From Serratia nevei (GTDB taxonomy: Bacteria; Pseudomonadota; Gammaproteobacteria; Enterobacterales; Enterobacteriaceae): DNA of 64,000 bases. The notes beneath the pieces are model-generated. The model was not told where the DNA came from. It saw only the letters and a list, made by a program, of their open reading frames with translations, and did not search any database. A program made the translations under genes and the position numbers. The stretch is taken from assembly GCF_037948395.1 (NCBI RefSeq), contig NZ_CP149940.1, forward strand, positions 4,216,001 through 4,280,000. Direction: 5' to 3'. Shown in pieces: positions 35,844 to 43,511 of the stretch (the stretch's first letter is position 1; each line of letters begins with the position of its first letter).

Positions 35844-37798
35844 TCTCGCGCCAGCGCCTCCACCGGCTGCAGGCGCGCGGCGGTGCGGGCGGGAAAGAAC
35901 CCGAACCCGACACCGATCAACGCCGAGAATCCGCAGGCCAGCAACAGCGGCGGCCAGGTAAAGATCATCGTCACCTGCGGCGCCAATCCGCTCAGAGCCC
36001 CTTTAACCAACGCGGCGCAGGCGATCCCCAACACGCCCCCCAGGCTGCAGATCACCACCGCCTCGATCAGAAACTGCCGCATAATGTCTCTCTCAGCAGC
36101 GCCCACCGCCAATCGAATGCCGATCTCATGGGTCCGTTCCGTCACCGAAACCAGCATGATGTTCATTACCCCCACACCGCCCACCAGCAGCGAGATGGCG
36201 GCAATCGCGGTAATCAGCAGCTGCATGGAGTCTGAGGCGCGCTGAATGGATTGCGTCAGCTGATCGTCGGTCAGGGTGAAGAAATCCCGCCGCCCGTGTT
36301 CTACGATCAAACGCCGGGTCGCATCCCGCCCCGCCTCTTCCAGCGTCAGTTTTTCATTCACTCGCATCACAATGGATTCCAGCGGCATATCGCCGGCGAT
36401 GCGGCCGGTGAGGGAGGTATAGGGCAGCCAGGCAAGCGGTTGAGAGCCGGCGTATTGAGCGCCGCGACGCTGCGCGACGCCAATCACCCGATAAGGCACG
36501 CCCGCTATCAGCAATACCGCGCCTACCGGGTCTAGCCGGGAAGAAAACAGCGCCTGCTTTAACAAGGGATCAATCACCGCTACCGGTGCACGCTCACTCA
36601 GATCCTGCGCGGTTAACAGGCCGCCGGAAAGCAGGCGAATGCCCTGCGTGCGGAAATACCCTTCGCCGACGCCCATCACGGCGAGTGGCACCTGTTTGCC
36701 TTCGCGAACGGCCAGCAGTTGGGTGCCGATCACCGGCGAGACGCTGTCGACGTAAGGCAGCGCCGCCAACAATGCAGCATCGCGCGCGCTCAGCGAACGC
36801 GCGAAATCAGGGCGCGATTTTTCCCACCCGAGGCCAGGGCGAATCTCCAACGTGCTGGTGCCAAGCTGGCTGATTTCCTTGAGAATATTACGCCGTGTGC
36901 CCTCCCCGATGGCGATGGCGGAGACCACCGCCGCAATGCCGATAATGATGCCGAGCATCGACAACACGGCCCGGACCCGATGCCCCAGCAATGCTCGCCA
37001 GGCCATACCGACAGCCTCTTTCAGCGCCACACCCGGTGCCATGCGCTTCAGGGGGGCTACCGGCGATAGCGGCCGTTCGAACGTAGCAGGCTGTCGGGAG
37101 GCCTCATGGCGACGATCCGCCACGATCTCGCCGTCGCCGATCTCAATGATCCGCCGTGCCTGCTCGGCGATCCGCCGATCGTGCGTCACGATAACGACGG
37201 TGTGCCCGACCGCGTTCAGCTCGTGCAAAATGGCCATCAACGCCTGACCGCTGGCGCTATCCAGCGCGCCGGTCGGTTCATCGGCCAAAATGATTTCCGC
37301 ACCGTTCATCAGGGCACGGGCAATACTGACCCGCTGCTGTTGCCCACCGGAAAGCTGCGCCGGGCGATGGCCGCCGCGCTGCGCCAACCCGAGCCGAGCC
37401 AACAAATACGCTGCCCGCTGGCGGCGCTCTGCGGCCGGCATGGCGGTATACAACGCCGGGATCGCCACATTCTCGCCGGCGGTCAGATAGGGCATCAGAT
37501 GATAGCGCTGGAAGATAAAGCCGATATGCCGGCTGCGAAGCTGCGCCAGGCGATCGCCGTCGGCTTGCCCAATAGCCACCCCGTTGATGTACACATCGCC
37601 CTGAGAAGGCTTGTCCAGACAGCCGATGATGTTCATCAGCGTCGATTTTCCAGAACCGGAAGCGCCAACGATAGCGACCATTTCCCCCCGCTGAATGCTC
37701 AGGGATACGCGCTTGAGGACCGCAATTTTCTGCTCCCCGGCCTGAAACTCGCGCGAGACGTTTTCCAACGCGATAATGGGCTCGGCGTTAGCTGACAT
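35840..37798 (-). CDS. MacB-like ABC transporter of a tripartite pump
   Basis: 652 residues. N-terminal ATPase: Walker A GASGSGKST at 45-53, signature LSGGQQQRVSIARAL, Walker B IILADEPTGALDS. Then one helix, a large periplasmic domain and three C-terminal helices of the FtsX type (LLITAIAAISLLVGGVGVMNIMLVSV, TERTHEIGIRLAVGA). MacB drives extrusion of substrates from the periplasm through MacA and a TolC-type channel. Start 37798 is preceded by GGAGGAAGG; an ATG at 37813 is less well placed. It overlaps macA by 11 bases. Close to E. coli MacB in plan, but the substrate is probably the operon's own product. Confidence 0.92.
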   Translation of the reverse strand: MSANAEPIIALENVSREFQAGEQKIAVLKRVSLSIQRGEMVAIVGASGSGKSTLMNIIGCLDKPSQGDVYINGVAIGQADGDRLAQLRSRHIGFIFQRYHLMPYLTAGENVAIPALYTAMPAAERRQRAAYLLARLGLAQRGGHRPAQLSGGQQQRVSIARALMNGAEIILADEPTGALDSASGQALMAILHELNAVGHTVVIVTHDRRIAEQARRIIEIGDGEIVADRRHEASRQPATFERPLSPVAPLKRMAPGVALKEAVGMAWRALLGHRVRAVLSMLGIIIGIAAVVSAIAIGEGTRRNILKEISQLGTSTLEIRPGLGWEKSRPDFARSLSARDAALLAALPYVDSVSPVIGTQLLAVREGKQVPLAVMGVGEGYFRTQGIRLLSGGLLTAQDLSERAPVAVIDPLLKQALFSSRLDPVGAVLLIAGVPYRVIGVAQRRGAQYAGSQPLAWLPYTSLTGRIAGDMPLESIVMRVNEKLTLEEAGRDATRRLIVEHGRRDFFTLTDDQLTQSIQRASDSMQLLITAIAAISLLVGGVGVMNIMLVSVTERTHEIGIRLAVGAAERDIMRQFLIEAVVICSLGGVLGIACAALVKGALSGLAPQVTMIFTWPPLLLACGFSALIGVGFGFFPARTAARLQPVEALARE

Positions 37799-38975
37799 GG
37801 CCTTCCTCCGCATCAGGCTGCTGATCCAGCAGCACCCGTTCCCCTGCGCTCAGCCCTTCCAGCACTTCGGCATAGCGACGATCGCGGGTACCGATACGCA
37901 CTCGGCGTACCACGGTCTGCTCGCCATCCAACACCTTGACCTGGTAATCCCCTTCATCCAATGCCTCGCCCAGCGCAGCCATCGGCACCCGCACCACGCC
38001 CTGCGCGCGTTCGGTAATGATAAATACCTGCGCCGTCATCGAGGTGCGCAGTCGGCGTTCGTCGTTGGCGACGGCAAACACGCCGTTGTAATACACCGCC
38101 GCCGTTTGCTGGCTTGAATTCCTGCCCAGCGGGTCGGTTTCCAGCGCCTCCGCCGGCGCCTGCTGTATCGCACCCATGGCCCCCTCATATCGGCGGCTGG
38201 GATCGGCGGCGACGTAAAACCACAGCGGCTGCCCCGTCTTCACCTGCAAGATGTCATTTTCCGATATGCGGGTGTGCACCATCATGGTATCCACGTCTGC
38301 CATCACCAAAATGGTCGGCGCGCTTTGCGACGAGACGATGGTCTGCCCTTCCTGGGTGACAATGCCCAGTACCTCGCCGTCGATAGGGGCGGTAATACGG
38401 GTAAAAGCCAGATTGGCCCTGGCGGTTTCCTGCGCCACTTCGGCCTGGACGATCTGCGACTCGTTCACTTTCAGCTGCGCCAGTTGCGCGTCGCGCTGCG
38501 CCTGCGCTTTTTCCAAATCGCTGGCCACGCCGGCGCGGTCACGCGCCAGCGCCCTTTGCCGCGTCAGTTCCAACTGGTACTGCTTCAGCTGCGCCTGGCT
38601 CGCCAGTTTCTGTGCCTGTGCGCTGCGTAATTCGGCCTGTGACTTGCGCAGCTCGTTAAGCTGCAGCGTCGGATCTATCTCGGCCAACAGCTGCCCCTGG
38701 GTCACCCTGTCCCCCTGTTTGACATACAGTTTTTTCAACTGCCCGTTGACCTGTGCGCCAACGTTCACCTGCCGGATCGGTTTTAGAATACCGGTCGCCA
38801 ACACGCTTTTTTCGATGTCACCGCGCTCGACGCGCGCCGTTTGCGGTGGTTGCATGTCAGGAGACCGATTCATCAACGACAGCCCGCCAACCACCGCCAC
38901 CAAAACGCCCAGCGCCAGCGCCACTCGCCGCCAGCGTCTCTTCCCGGACTCGTCACTCCACCGCAGCACAATCAT
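37788..38975 (-). CDS. MacA-like periplasmic adaptor (membrane fusion protein)
   Basis: 395 residues. One N-terminal membrane anchor (VALALGVLVAVVGGLSLMN), lipoyl-like halves (VGAQVNGQLKKLYVKQGDRVTQGQLLAEIDP and RITAPIDGEVLGIVTQEGQTI), a long alpha-helical hairpin with repeated Ala-Gln heptads between them (about 95-175), and a beta-barrel. The order matches MacA. It links MacB to the outer-membrane channel, and could also serve the C39 exporter, which has no separate HlyD-type partner here. Its ATG overlaps the exporter stop by 23 bases, with AGGA four bases before. Confidence 0.9.
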   Translation of the reverse strand: MIVLRWSDESGKRRWRRVALALGVLVAVVGGLSLMNRSPDMQPPQTARVERGDIEKSVLATGILKPIRQVNVGAQVNGQLKKLYVKQGDRVTQGQLLAEIDPTLQLNELRKSQAELRSAQAQKLASQAQLKQYQLELTRQRALARDRAGVASDLEKAQAQRDAQLAQLKVNESQIVQAEVAQETARANLAFTRITAPIDGEVLGIVTQEGQTIVSSQSAPTILVMADVDTMMVHTRISENDILQVKTGQPLWFYVAADPSRRYEGAMGAIQQAPAEALETDPLGRNSSQQTAAVYYNGVFAVANDERRLRTSMTAQVFIITERAQGVVRVPMAALGEALDEGDYQVKVLDGEQTVVRRVRIGTRDRRYAEVLEGLSAGERVLLDQQPDAEEGHVS

Positions 38976-41076
38976 TCATCCTGACGTCATGGGGGAATTC
39001 AGGCACCAACCGCCCCTGGGACATGCGCAAGACCCGATCGAACAACGGCAACAGCCGCGGATTATGGGTGACCGTCACCAGGGTTTTACGATTTTCACGG
39101 CAATGCGCCACCAGAGCCGACATCACCGTCGCCGCGGTCTTTTCATCCAGATTCGCCGTCGGCTCGTCCAGCACCAACACCGGGCAACGGCTGTACATGG
39201 CGCGCGCCAGCAACAGACGCTGGCGTTGCCCCAGCGACAGCCCGGCATGGCTCTCCCGCACCAGGGCATTCACGCCCCCCGGCAGCTGCGCCACCGCGTC
39301 CGCCAACCCCAGGCTGCGCAGCGCCTGCTCCACCTGCCGTTGCTGGCCCGGCGCCGACGGCGCGAACAGCGTGATGTTCTGCAACACCGAGGCATTGAAC
39401 AGAATGTCCTCCTGGCTTTGCAGGAAAAACAGCCGCTGCGCGGCGGCGCTTGCCAGTACGCGCCCATCCAGCGCCAGCGCCCCCTGCTGCGGCGTCAGCA
39501 GACAGGCGAGCACCTTCAGCAACGTGCTTTTACCCGCGCCGGAACCGCCGCAAATGGCAATACACTCTCCCCGTTCCAGCGTCAGAGACAAATCGCGCAA
39601 CACCGGTTGGCCGGCATCGTAAGCGAAGGTCACCCCCCGATACGCCAGCCGCGCGTCAAAATGGCTCACGCTTTCGTCCTCAGACGGTGCCCGAACGGAT
39701 ACCGCAGGAAACAGGTCCCGCGCGCGTTCATCGATGACGTGCAGCTGGTTTTTCTGCAAAACGGCGAAAAAGATCTTGCTGCTGTACGAGGTAAAGATTT
39801 CGCGCAGAAAGCTGTAGGCGAAGAATGCCCCCAGGCTGAGCTCGCCCTCCTTGAGCAGCGGCAACGCCAGCAGCATGAACAACACCATCTCCAGACTGCC
39901 GATCAGCTGGTAAATGCTGCCCTTTATCTGCTCATAGATCTTTTGCTGCTGCAGGCAGTTGAACAGCGAGCGGGCATGTTCGGCGAACCCTTCCTGCCGC
40001 TGGCCGGCCAGGCCGGCGGACTTGATGGTCGAAAACCCCTGGATGGTTTCCAGGATGAAGTCATTTTGCACCGCGCCTCGCACCTGCAGCTGCTGGGTGT
40101 AATGCCGATCGCGGTAGATGGCCCACACGCTGACCGCCCCCATCAGCAGCACGCCGACGACCGGCACCAGTGCCAGCATCGGGCTCAGATACCCCATCAC
40201 CGCCAGCGCGATGGCCCCAATGATCCAGTCGGTGCGCAGGCCGTTATCCAGTTCGATTTTCTGGCCGGCGGCCATCTGCCAGCTGGTGAAACGGCTGAAG
40301 ATCTCGCCGGGGGCGCGTTTGCTGAAGAAATTGAGCGAGTTTTCCAGCAGGCGAGAAAAACCGGCGGCGCCGTGCAACAACACGAAATTTTTGATGAAGC
40401 GTTCGGTAAAGATGCGAGCAACCAGCGCCAACGCCGTGGACGCCACGAACGCCAATAGATAGTAGGCATAGGGGAACGCGACCTCGCCGGCCATGGCGAA
40501 CACCTGATTGATCGCGCTGGCGACCATCATCGGCATGATGAACAGCGTCAGCGAGATAAAAAACGTCATCGCCGCCAGGCGATAAATGCCGGCGATGCCG
40601 GCGGTATCCTTCAGGCTTAAGCTGGCGAAAGCGCGCCGGGGGCCGCTGCGCGGGGCAGGTGCACCAGCCGGTATCTCATCGCGATCCAGCACCAACGCAT
40701 AACCGCTGATTTCCGCTTTCAGGGCAGCGTACGGCAGCAGTTGCTGCCCCAATGCCGGATTCATTACGCATACATACCCCCCCTGGCGATACGCCAGCAA
40801 CACATAGTGGCCTGCGCCGTAATGCAAAATGGCCGGTAAAGGCAGCGCCGCCAGATCCTGATGCTCAAACGCCACCGGATAAGCCGGTAGCGCCAGCTCT
40901 CCCAAAATGGCGCACAGCGTCGCCAGCGAAGTGCCGTGCTGCGAAGCGGGATAACGCTCCCGCAGTTCCGTCAACGGTGCGCGAATGCCCTGAGTTTCCG
41001 CCAGCATGGCGATACAGGCCAGCCCGCACTCATTGATTTCGCTCTGCAAGACCGGCGTAGGAAGGATGTTTTCCAT
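38953..41076 (-). CDS. C39-peptidase ABC exporter (PCAT, CvaB-like)
   Basis: 707 residues. An N-terminal C39 peptidase (1-130) that should cut after the Gly-Gly of the leader: Gln11 and Cys17 in QSEINECGLAC, His90 in GAGHYVLLAY. The third catalytic position, Asp in CvaB and LagD, is Asn106 (CVMNPALGQ). A six-helix exporter domain follows (about 165-450), then the ATPase (Walker A GGSGAGKST, signature LSLGQRQRLLLARAM, Walker B VLVLDEPTANLDE). I set the start at 41076 (MENILPTPVLQSEINE), typical for the family. It is the expected maturation and export protein for the small peptide at 42882-43085. Confidence 0.93.
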   Translation of the reverse strand: MENILPTPVLQSEINECGLACIAMLAETQGIRAPLTELRERYPASQHGTSLATLCAILGELALPAYPVAFEHQDLAALPLPAILHYGAGHYVLLAYRQGGYVCVMNPALGQQLLPYAALKAEISGYALVLDRDEIPAGAPAPRSGPRRAFASLSLKDTAGIAGIYRLAAMTFFISLTLFIMPMMVASAINQVFAMAGEVAFPYAYYLLAFVASTALALVARIFTERFIKNFVLLHGAAGFSRLLENSLNFFSKRAPGEIFSRFTSWQMAAGQKIELDNGLRTDWIIGAIALAVMGYLSPMLALVPVVGVLLMGAVSVWAIYRDRHYTQQLQVRGAVQNDFILETIQGFSTIKSAGLAGQRQEGFAEHARSLFNCLQQQKIYEQIKGSIYQLIGSLEMVLFMLLALPLLKEGELSLGAFFAYSFLREIFTSYSSKIFFAVLQKNQLHVIDERARDLFPAVSVRAPSEDESVSHFDARLAYRGVTFAYDAGQPVLRDLSLTLERGECIAICGGSGAGKSTLLKVLACLLTPQQGALALDGRVLASAAAQRLFFLQSQEDILFNASVLQNITLFAPSAPGQQRQVEQALRSLGLADAVAQLPGGVNALVRESHAGLSLGQRQRLLLARAMYSRCPVLVLDEPTANLDEKTAATVMSALVAHCRENRKTLVTVTHNPRLLPLFDRVLRMSQGRLVPEFPHDVRMNDCAAVE

Positions 41077-41095
41077 ACGTAGTGATATCCCTGAC

Positions 41096-42043
41096 TTATT
41101 CGTTGATGAAAAATAAAGAGTGCGAATGCCATAACAGCCAATCATCCGCATGCCGCCGGAGGGTTCGCTCGACGATCGCCGGCATGGCGCGGCCGACCCG
41201 GTCTGCAGCGACCGGCTCTTCGATGTGAATGCGGATGCCGCGATCGAAATAAAGCGAATAGAACACCACCTGAGCCCGTAGCGCCCGGGACAGCCGAACG
41301 AGGCCGCTGTGCAAATGCGCCGGCCGGCCGAACAGATGACAGGCCAGTTTGGCCGCAGCATCCTGACTGCTGTGCAGGGTGTAATCCGGCGTGATGTCCG
41401 GGAAGAGGATGATGTTGCGCCGATGTTCCGCCGCTTCCAGCATCGCCTGCGATAAGGTACCGGCGATGTGTCGCGGATCGTCGTGAATCGAGCAATAGTC
41501 GAGCCGCTGCCGCCATTCGTCTTCCGGCGCTCGCTGCGCAAACGCCTGCACATCGCCGGAAACGATCACCGTGGCTCGTCTGGGATAAACATTCGCACCG
41601 ACCAGCGTCGCCAACACGTCGGAGACCGTATGCATCGGCGCCAGCAGTACCGGCACGCCCGCGCGATGCAGCGGTTCCACGACCCGATCGAGCTGCGCGG
41701 AACAGTGCGCCAAATGCTTCATCAGCGCCGCATTGCGAGCATAGACCGCCGCGAGATCCAGCCACTGCCGCCGCTGCATCAGCCAGGCGAAGTCCAGCTT
41801 GCCCTCCCCCAACAGGCTCTGGCGGTTCGCCAGCGCTACCGCATGCCGGTGGCGAAAGCGACGCTGCGGTCTGCTTCCCCTCAACCGCCGGCGCACTTCC
41901 AGCCACAGGCGATAATCCACGCGCCGCAGCACAGCACACGTCATGCGGTTGCCCATCCCGGCACCCGTTGCCGATAAGCGGGCCATCGCGTCCAGACCGT
42001 TGCGCCAGGCCAAATACCCACGAACCGCGAGCAGGCGCATCAC
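41096..42043 (-). CDS. LpxL/HtrB-like acyltransferase
   Basis: 315 residues of the lysophospholipid/lipid A acyltransferase superfamily. The C-terminal part is diagnostic (FPDITPDYTLHSSQ, then HLFGRPAHLHSGLVRLSRALRAQVV, and FDRGIRIHIEEPV). The catalytic region reads LAPMHTVSDVLATLV, giving His138 and Asp142, that is HX3D rather than the usual HX4D/E. It has no clear N-terminal membrane helix. It overlaps the DsbA-like stop by 4 bases. With the operon's ACP and ketosynthase it may transfer an acyl chain to the peptide or to a membrane component; this is inference. Confidence 0.75.
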   Translation of the reverse strand: MMRLLAVRGYLAWRNGLDAMARLSATGAGMGNRMTCAVLRRVDYRLWLEVRRRLRGSRPQRRFRHRHAVALANRQSLLGEGKLDFAWLMQRRQWLDLAAVYARNAALMKHLAHCSAQLDRVVEPLHRAGVPVLLAPMHTVSDVLATLVGANVYPRRATVIVSGDVQAFAQRAPEDEWRQRLDYCSIHDDPRHIAGTLSQAMLEAAEHRRNIILFPDITPDYTLHSSQDAAAKLACHLFGRPAHLHSGLVRLSRALRAQVVFYSLYFDRGIRIHIEEPVAADRVGRAMPAIVERTLRRHADDWLLWHSHSLFFINE

Positions 42044-42705
42044 GGGGCCAGCGGCTTATCGTGCTGCAGCAGCGACAGCAGCTGCCGGCTGAAAGCAGAA
42101 AACTCACGATCTTGCAGCGCCAGCCATTTGCGATTGACGATAAAACTGGGGGTCGCGTTGATCTGGTAATAGCGGCTCACTGCCGTCATATACGCCAACA
42201 GCTCTTTGACCCGCTCTGACCCTCTGGCCTGCTGATAGGCAGCCTCATCGATACCGTTGGCCGTCAGCCAGGCGCTGAGCTGTTTGTCGTCCGCCAGGTT
42301 GAGGTTTTCTTTGATAATGGCGCGGTAAGCGGCGGGGCGATGCTGCGCTTCGATCCCCATGATCGTCAGCGTGGCGAACAGGGGCGCAAAGGCCGCCATG
42401 CCGGCTTGACTGTCGTCGCTAAGGTGCAAGCGCACCAGTTTGGCCCCCGCCGGTAAACTTTTTTCCAGCTCGGCCACGCCGCTTTCGTTGACTTCACAAT
42501 AGTGGCAGGCATAGGAGAAGACTTCGACAATGGTATTATCGTCTTGCAACGGGCTTTGCTCGATTTTTTCCGGGGCGATAAAGCTCAGGCTTTCTGCCTC
42601 CGGCGGTTGCATGACGTAATGTTTAAAATAAAAGGCGGTCAGAAAAGAAGAGGCAAAAATAATGACAAGCGTGTAGCTAATGAAAAGCAAGGGACGTTTA
42701 TACAT
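42040..42705 (-). CDS. Membrane-anchored DsbA-like disulfide oxidoreductase
   Basis: 221 residues. One N-terminal hydrophobic segment (PLLFISYTLVIIFASSFLTAF, about 5-25) anchors a periplasmic thioredoxin-fold domain with active site CHYC at 67-70 (VFSYACHYCEVNE) and a cis-proline loop ATPSFIVN. CPHC/CHYC-type sites are strongly oxidising, as in DsbA. It is the first gene after the precursor peptide, whose core carries four Cys, so formation of two disulfides in the peptide is the natural hypothesis. It has no DsbB-like partner in the window. Confidence 0.85.
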   Translation of the reverse strand: MYKRPLLFISYTLVIIFASSFLTAFYFKHYVMQPPEAESLSFIAPEKIEQSPLQDDNTIVEVFSYACHYCEVNESGVAELEKSLPAGAKLVRLHLSDDSQAGMAAFAPLFATLTIMGIEAQHRPAAYRAIIKENLNLADDKQLSAWLTANGIDEAAYQQARGSERVKELLAYMTAVSRYYQINATPSFIVNRKWLALQDREFSAFSRQLLSLLQHDKPLAP

Positions 42706-42814
42706 AACGGACGCATCCTGCGCATATATTAATACTCACCCGGCAGGGTGAATACATGAAAAAGAGTTAATACCGTAAATAATGAGAACGTAAAGATGAC
42801 TTTTCGCCCGGTAT

Positions 42815-42845
42815 CAGGCGGGCCAGCGCGAACGCTGCCCGCCTG
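42815..42845 (-). terminator. Stem-loop between precursor peptide gene and the rest of the operon
   Basis: A 13-bp GC-rich stem (42815-42828 with 42833-42845, one bulged C, 4-base loop) lies in the gap between the peptide stop and the DsbA-like start. No immediate T-run follows, so it may be a partial terminator or an mRNA-stabilising structure that keeps the peptide message in excess. Confidence 0.6.
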
Positions 42846-42881
42846 CCCACCGCTAATCTAAATGCAGGGGATTAACCCGCC

Positions 42882-43085
42882 TCAGCTTGGCGTGGTTGGG
42901 TTAGACGGGCAGCTTGCTACCGGCGCCGGGTGATAAGTCTTTCTCACACCGCCAAACTTATCGGCGCAGGTGGTGACCAGCTGGCAGGTGCGGTTATTGC
43001 CGCTGCCCACCCAGGCAAACTCCTTGGTACAAACAAAAGTACCGCCGACGATGTTTCCCGCTTCTGACAGATTGATTTTCTTCAT
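42882..43085 (-). CDS. Double-glycine-leader precursor peptide, four Cys in core
   Basis: 67 residues. Leader MKKINLSEAGNIVGG (15 residues) ends in Gly-Gly with the hydrophobic pattern recognised by C39 peptidases. The 52-residue core starts TFVCTKEFAWVGSGNNRTC and has four Cys at core positions 4, 19, 25 and 44, Gly/Ser/Thr-rich loops, and a Pro-rich tail (SCPSNPTTPS). Start 43085 has AAGGAT 6-7 bases upstream; longer in-frame starts would break the leader. The substrate fits the exporter and the DsbA-like enzyme next door. It resembles small enterobacterial GG-leader proteins sometimes listed as DUF4762, from memory. Toxin, signal or surface peptide cannot be told apart. Confidence 0.82.
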   Translation of the reverse strand: MKKINLSEAGNIVGGTFVCTKEFAWVGSGNNRTCQLVTTCADKFGGVRKTYHPAPVASCPSNPTTPS

Positions 43086-43511
43086 TACAATATCCTTATA
43101 TATATTAAAATATAAACACACTACCCATTACTCTGTCGGAAGACAGAGCAATTCTTCAATACATTTTAAAACCATCTAATTAATAACAATGAGAGCGCTT
43201 CGGGAAAAAGCATAGCCATCCCAAACGAGCAGATCAATACAATTATTTACACTGCAAGAGAAAGTTAATCGAATAAGTAAGCCGTGAATGCGGGACTATT
43301 CCAATTTAAATTGGTCTAAAAACAAGAAAAGTAGATCAAAGCCTATTAAAGCAAGAAAAACATAAAAGGATAATTCTCAATAAAATGAAAAAACAAATAA
43401 GAAAAATTCAGATCTGACCAGTTGGCGACGACGTGCAACACGCTGAAAAGATTGCTTCCTGCCGCGCCGGATTTACACTGGGCAGCAGGACTCTCACTCT
43501 ACAGGATGCCC
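43086..43511. promoter_or_regulatory. AT-rich control region between precursor gene and LysR gene
   Basis: 426 AT-rich bases between divergent genes. It holds a perfect 14-bp palindrome CCAATTTAAATTGG (43301-43314), a likely operator, and a 7-bp stem with a 4-base loop (CTCTGTC GGAA GACAGAG, 43131-43148) that would lie in the 5' leader of the peptide message or act as an operator. TATA-like runs occur at 43100-43115. No further GG-leader peptide was found. Confidence 0.6.

Noticed and set aside
43385..43417. 10-codon frame MKKQIRKIQI upstream of the LysR gene, possible leader peptide
   Set aside because: The AAGGA is about 14 bases away, and there is no attenuator-type hairpin after it. Likely chance in AT-rich DNA.
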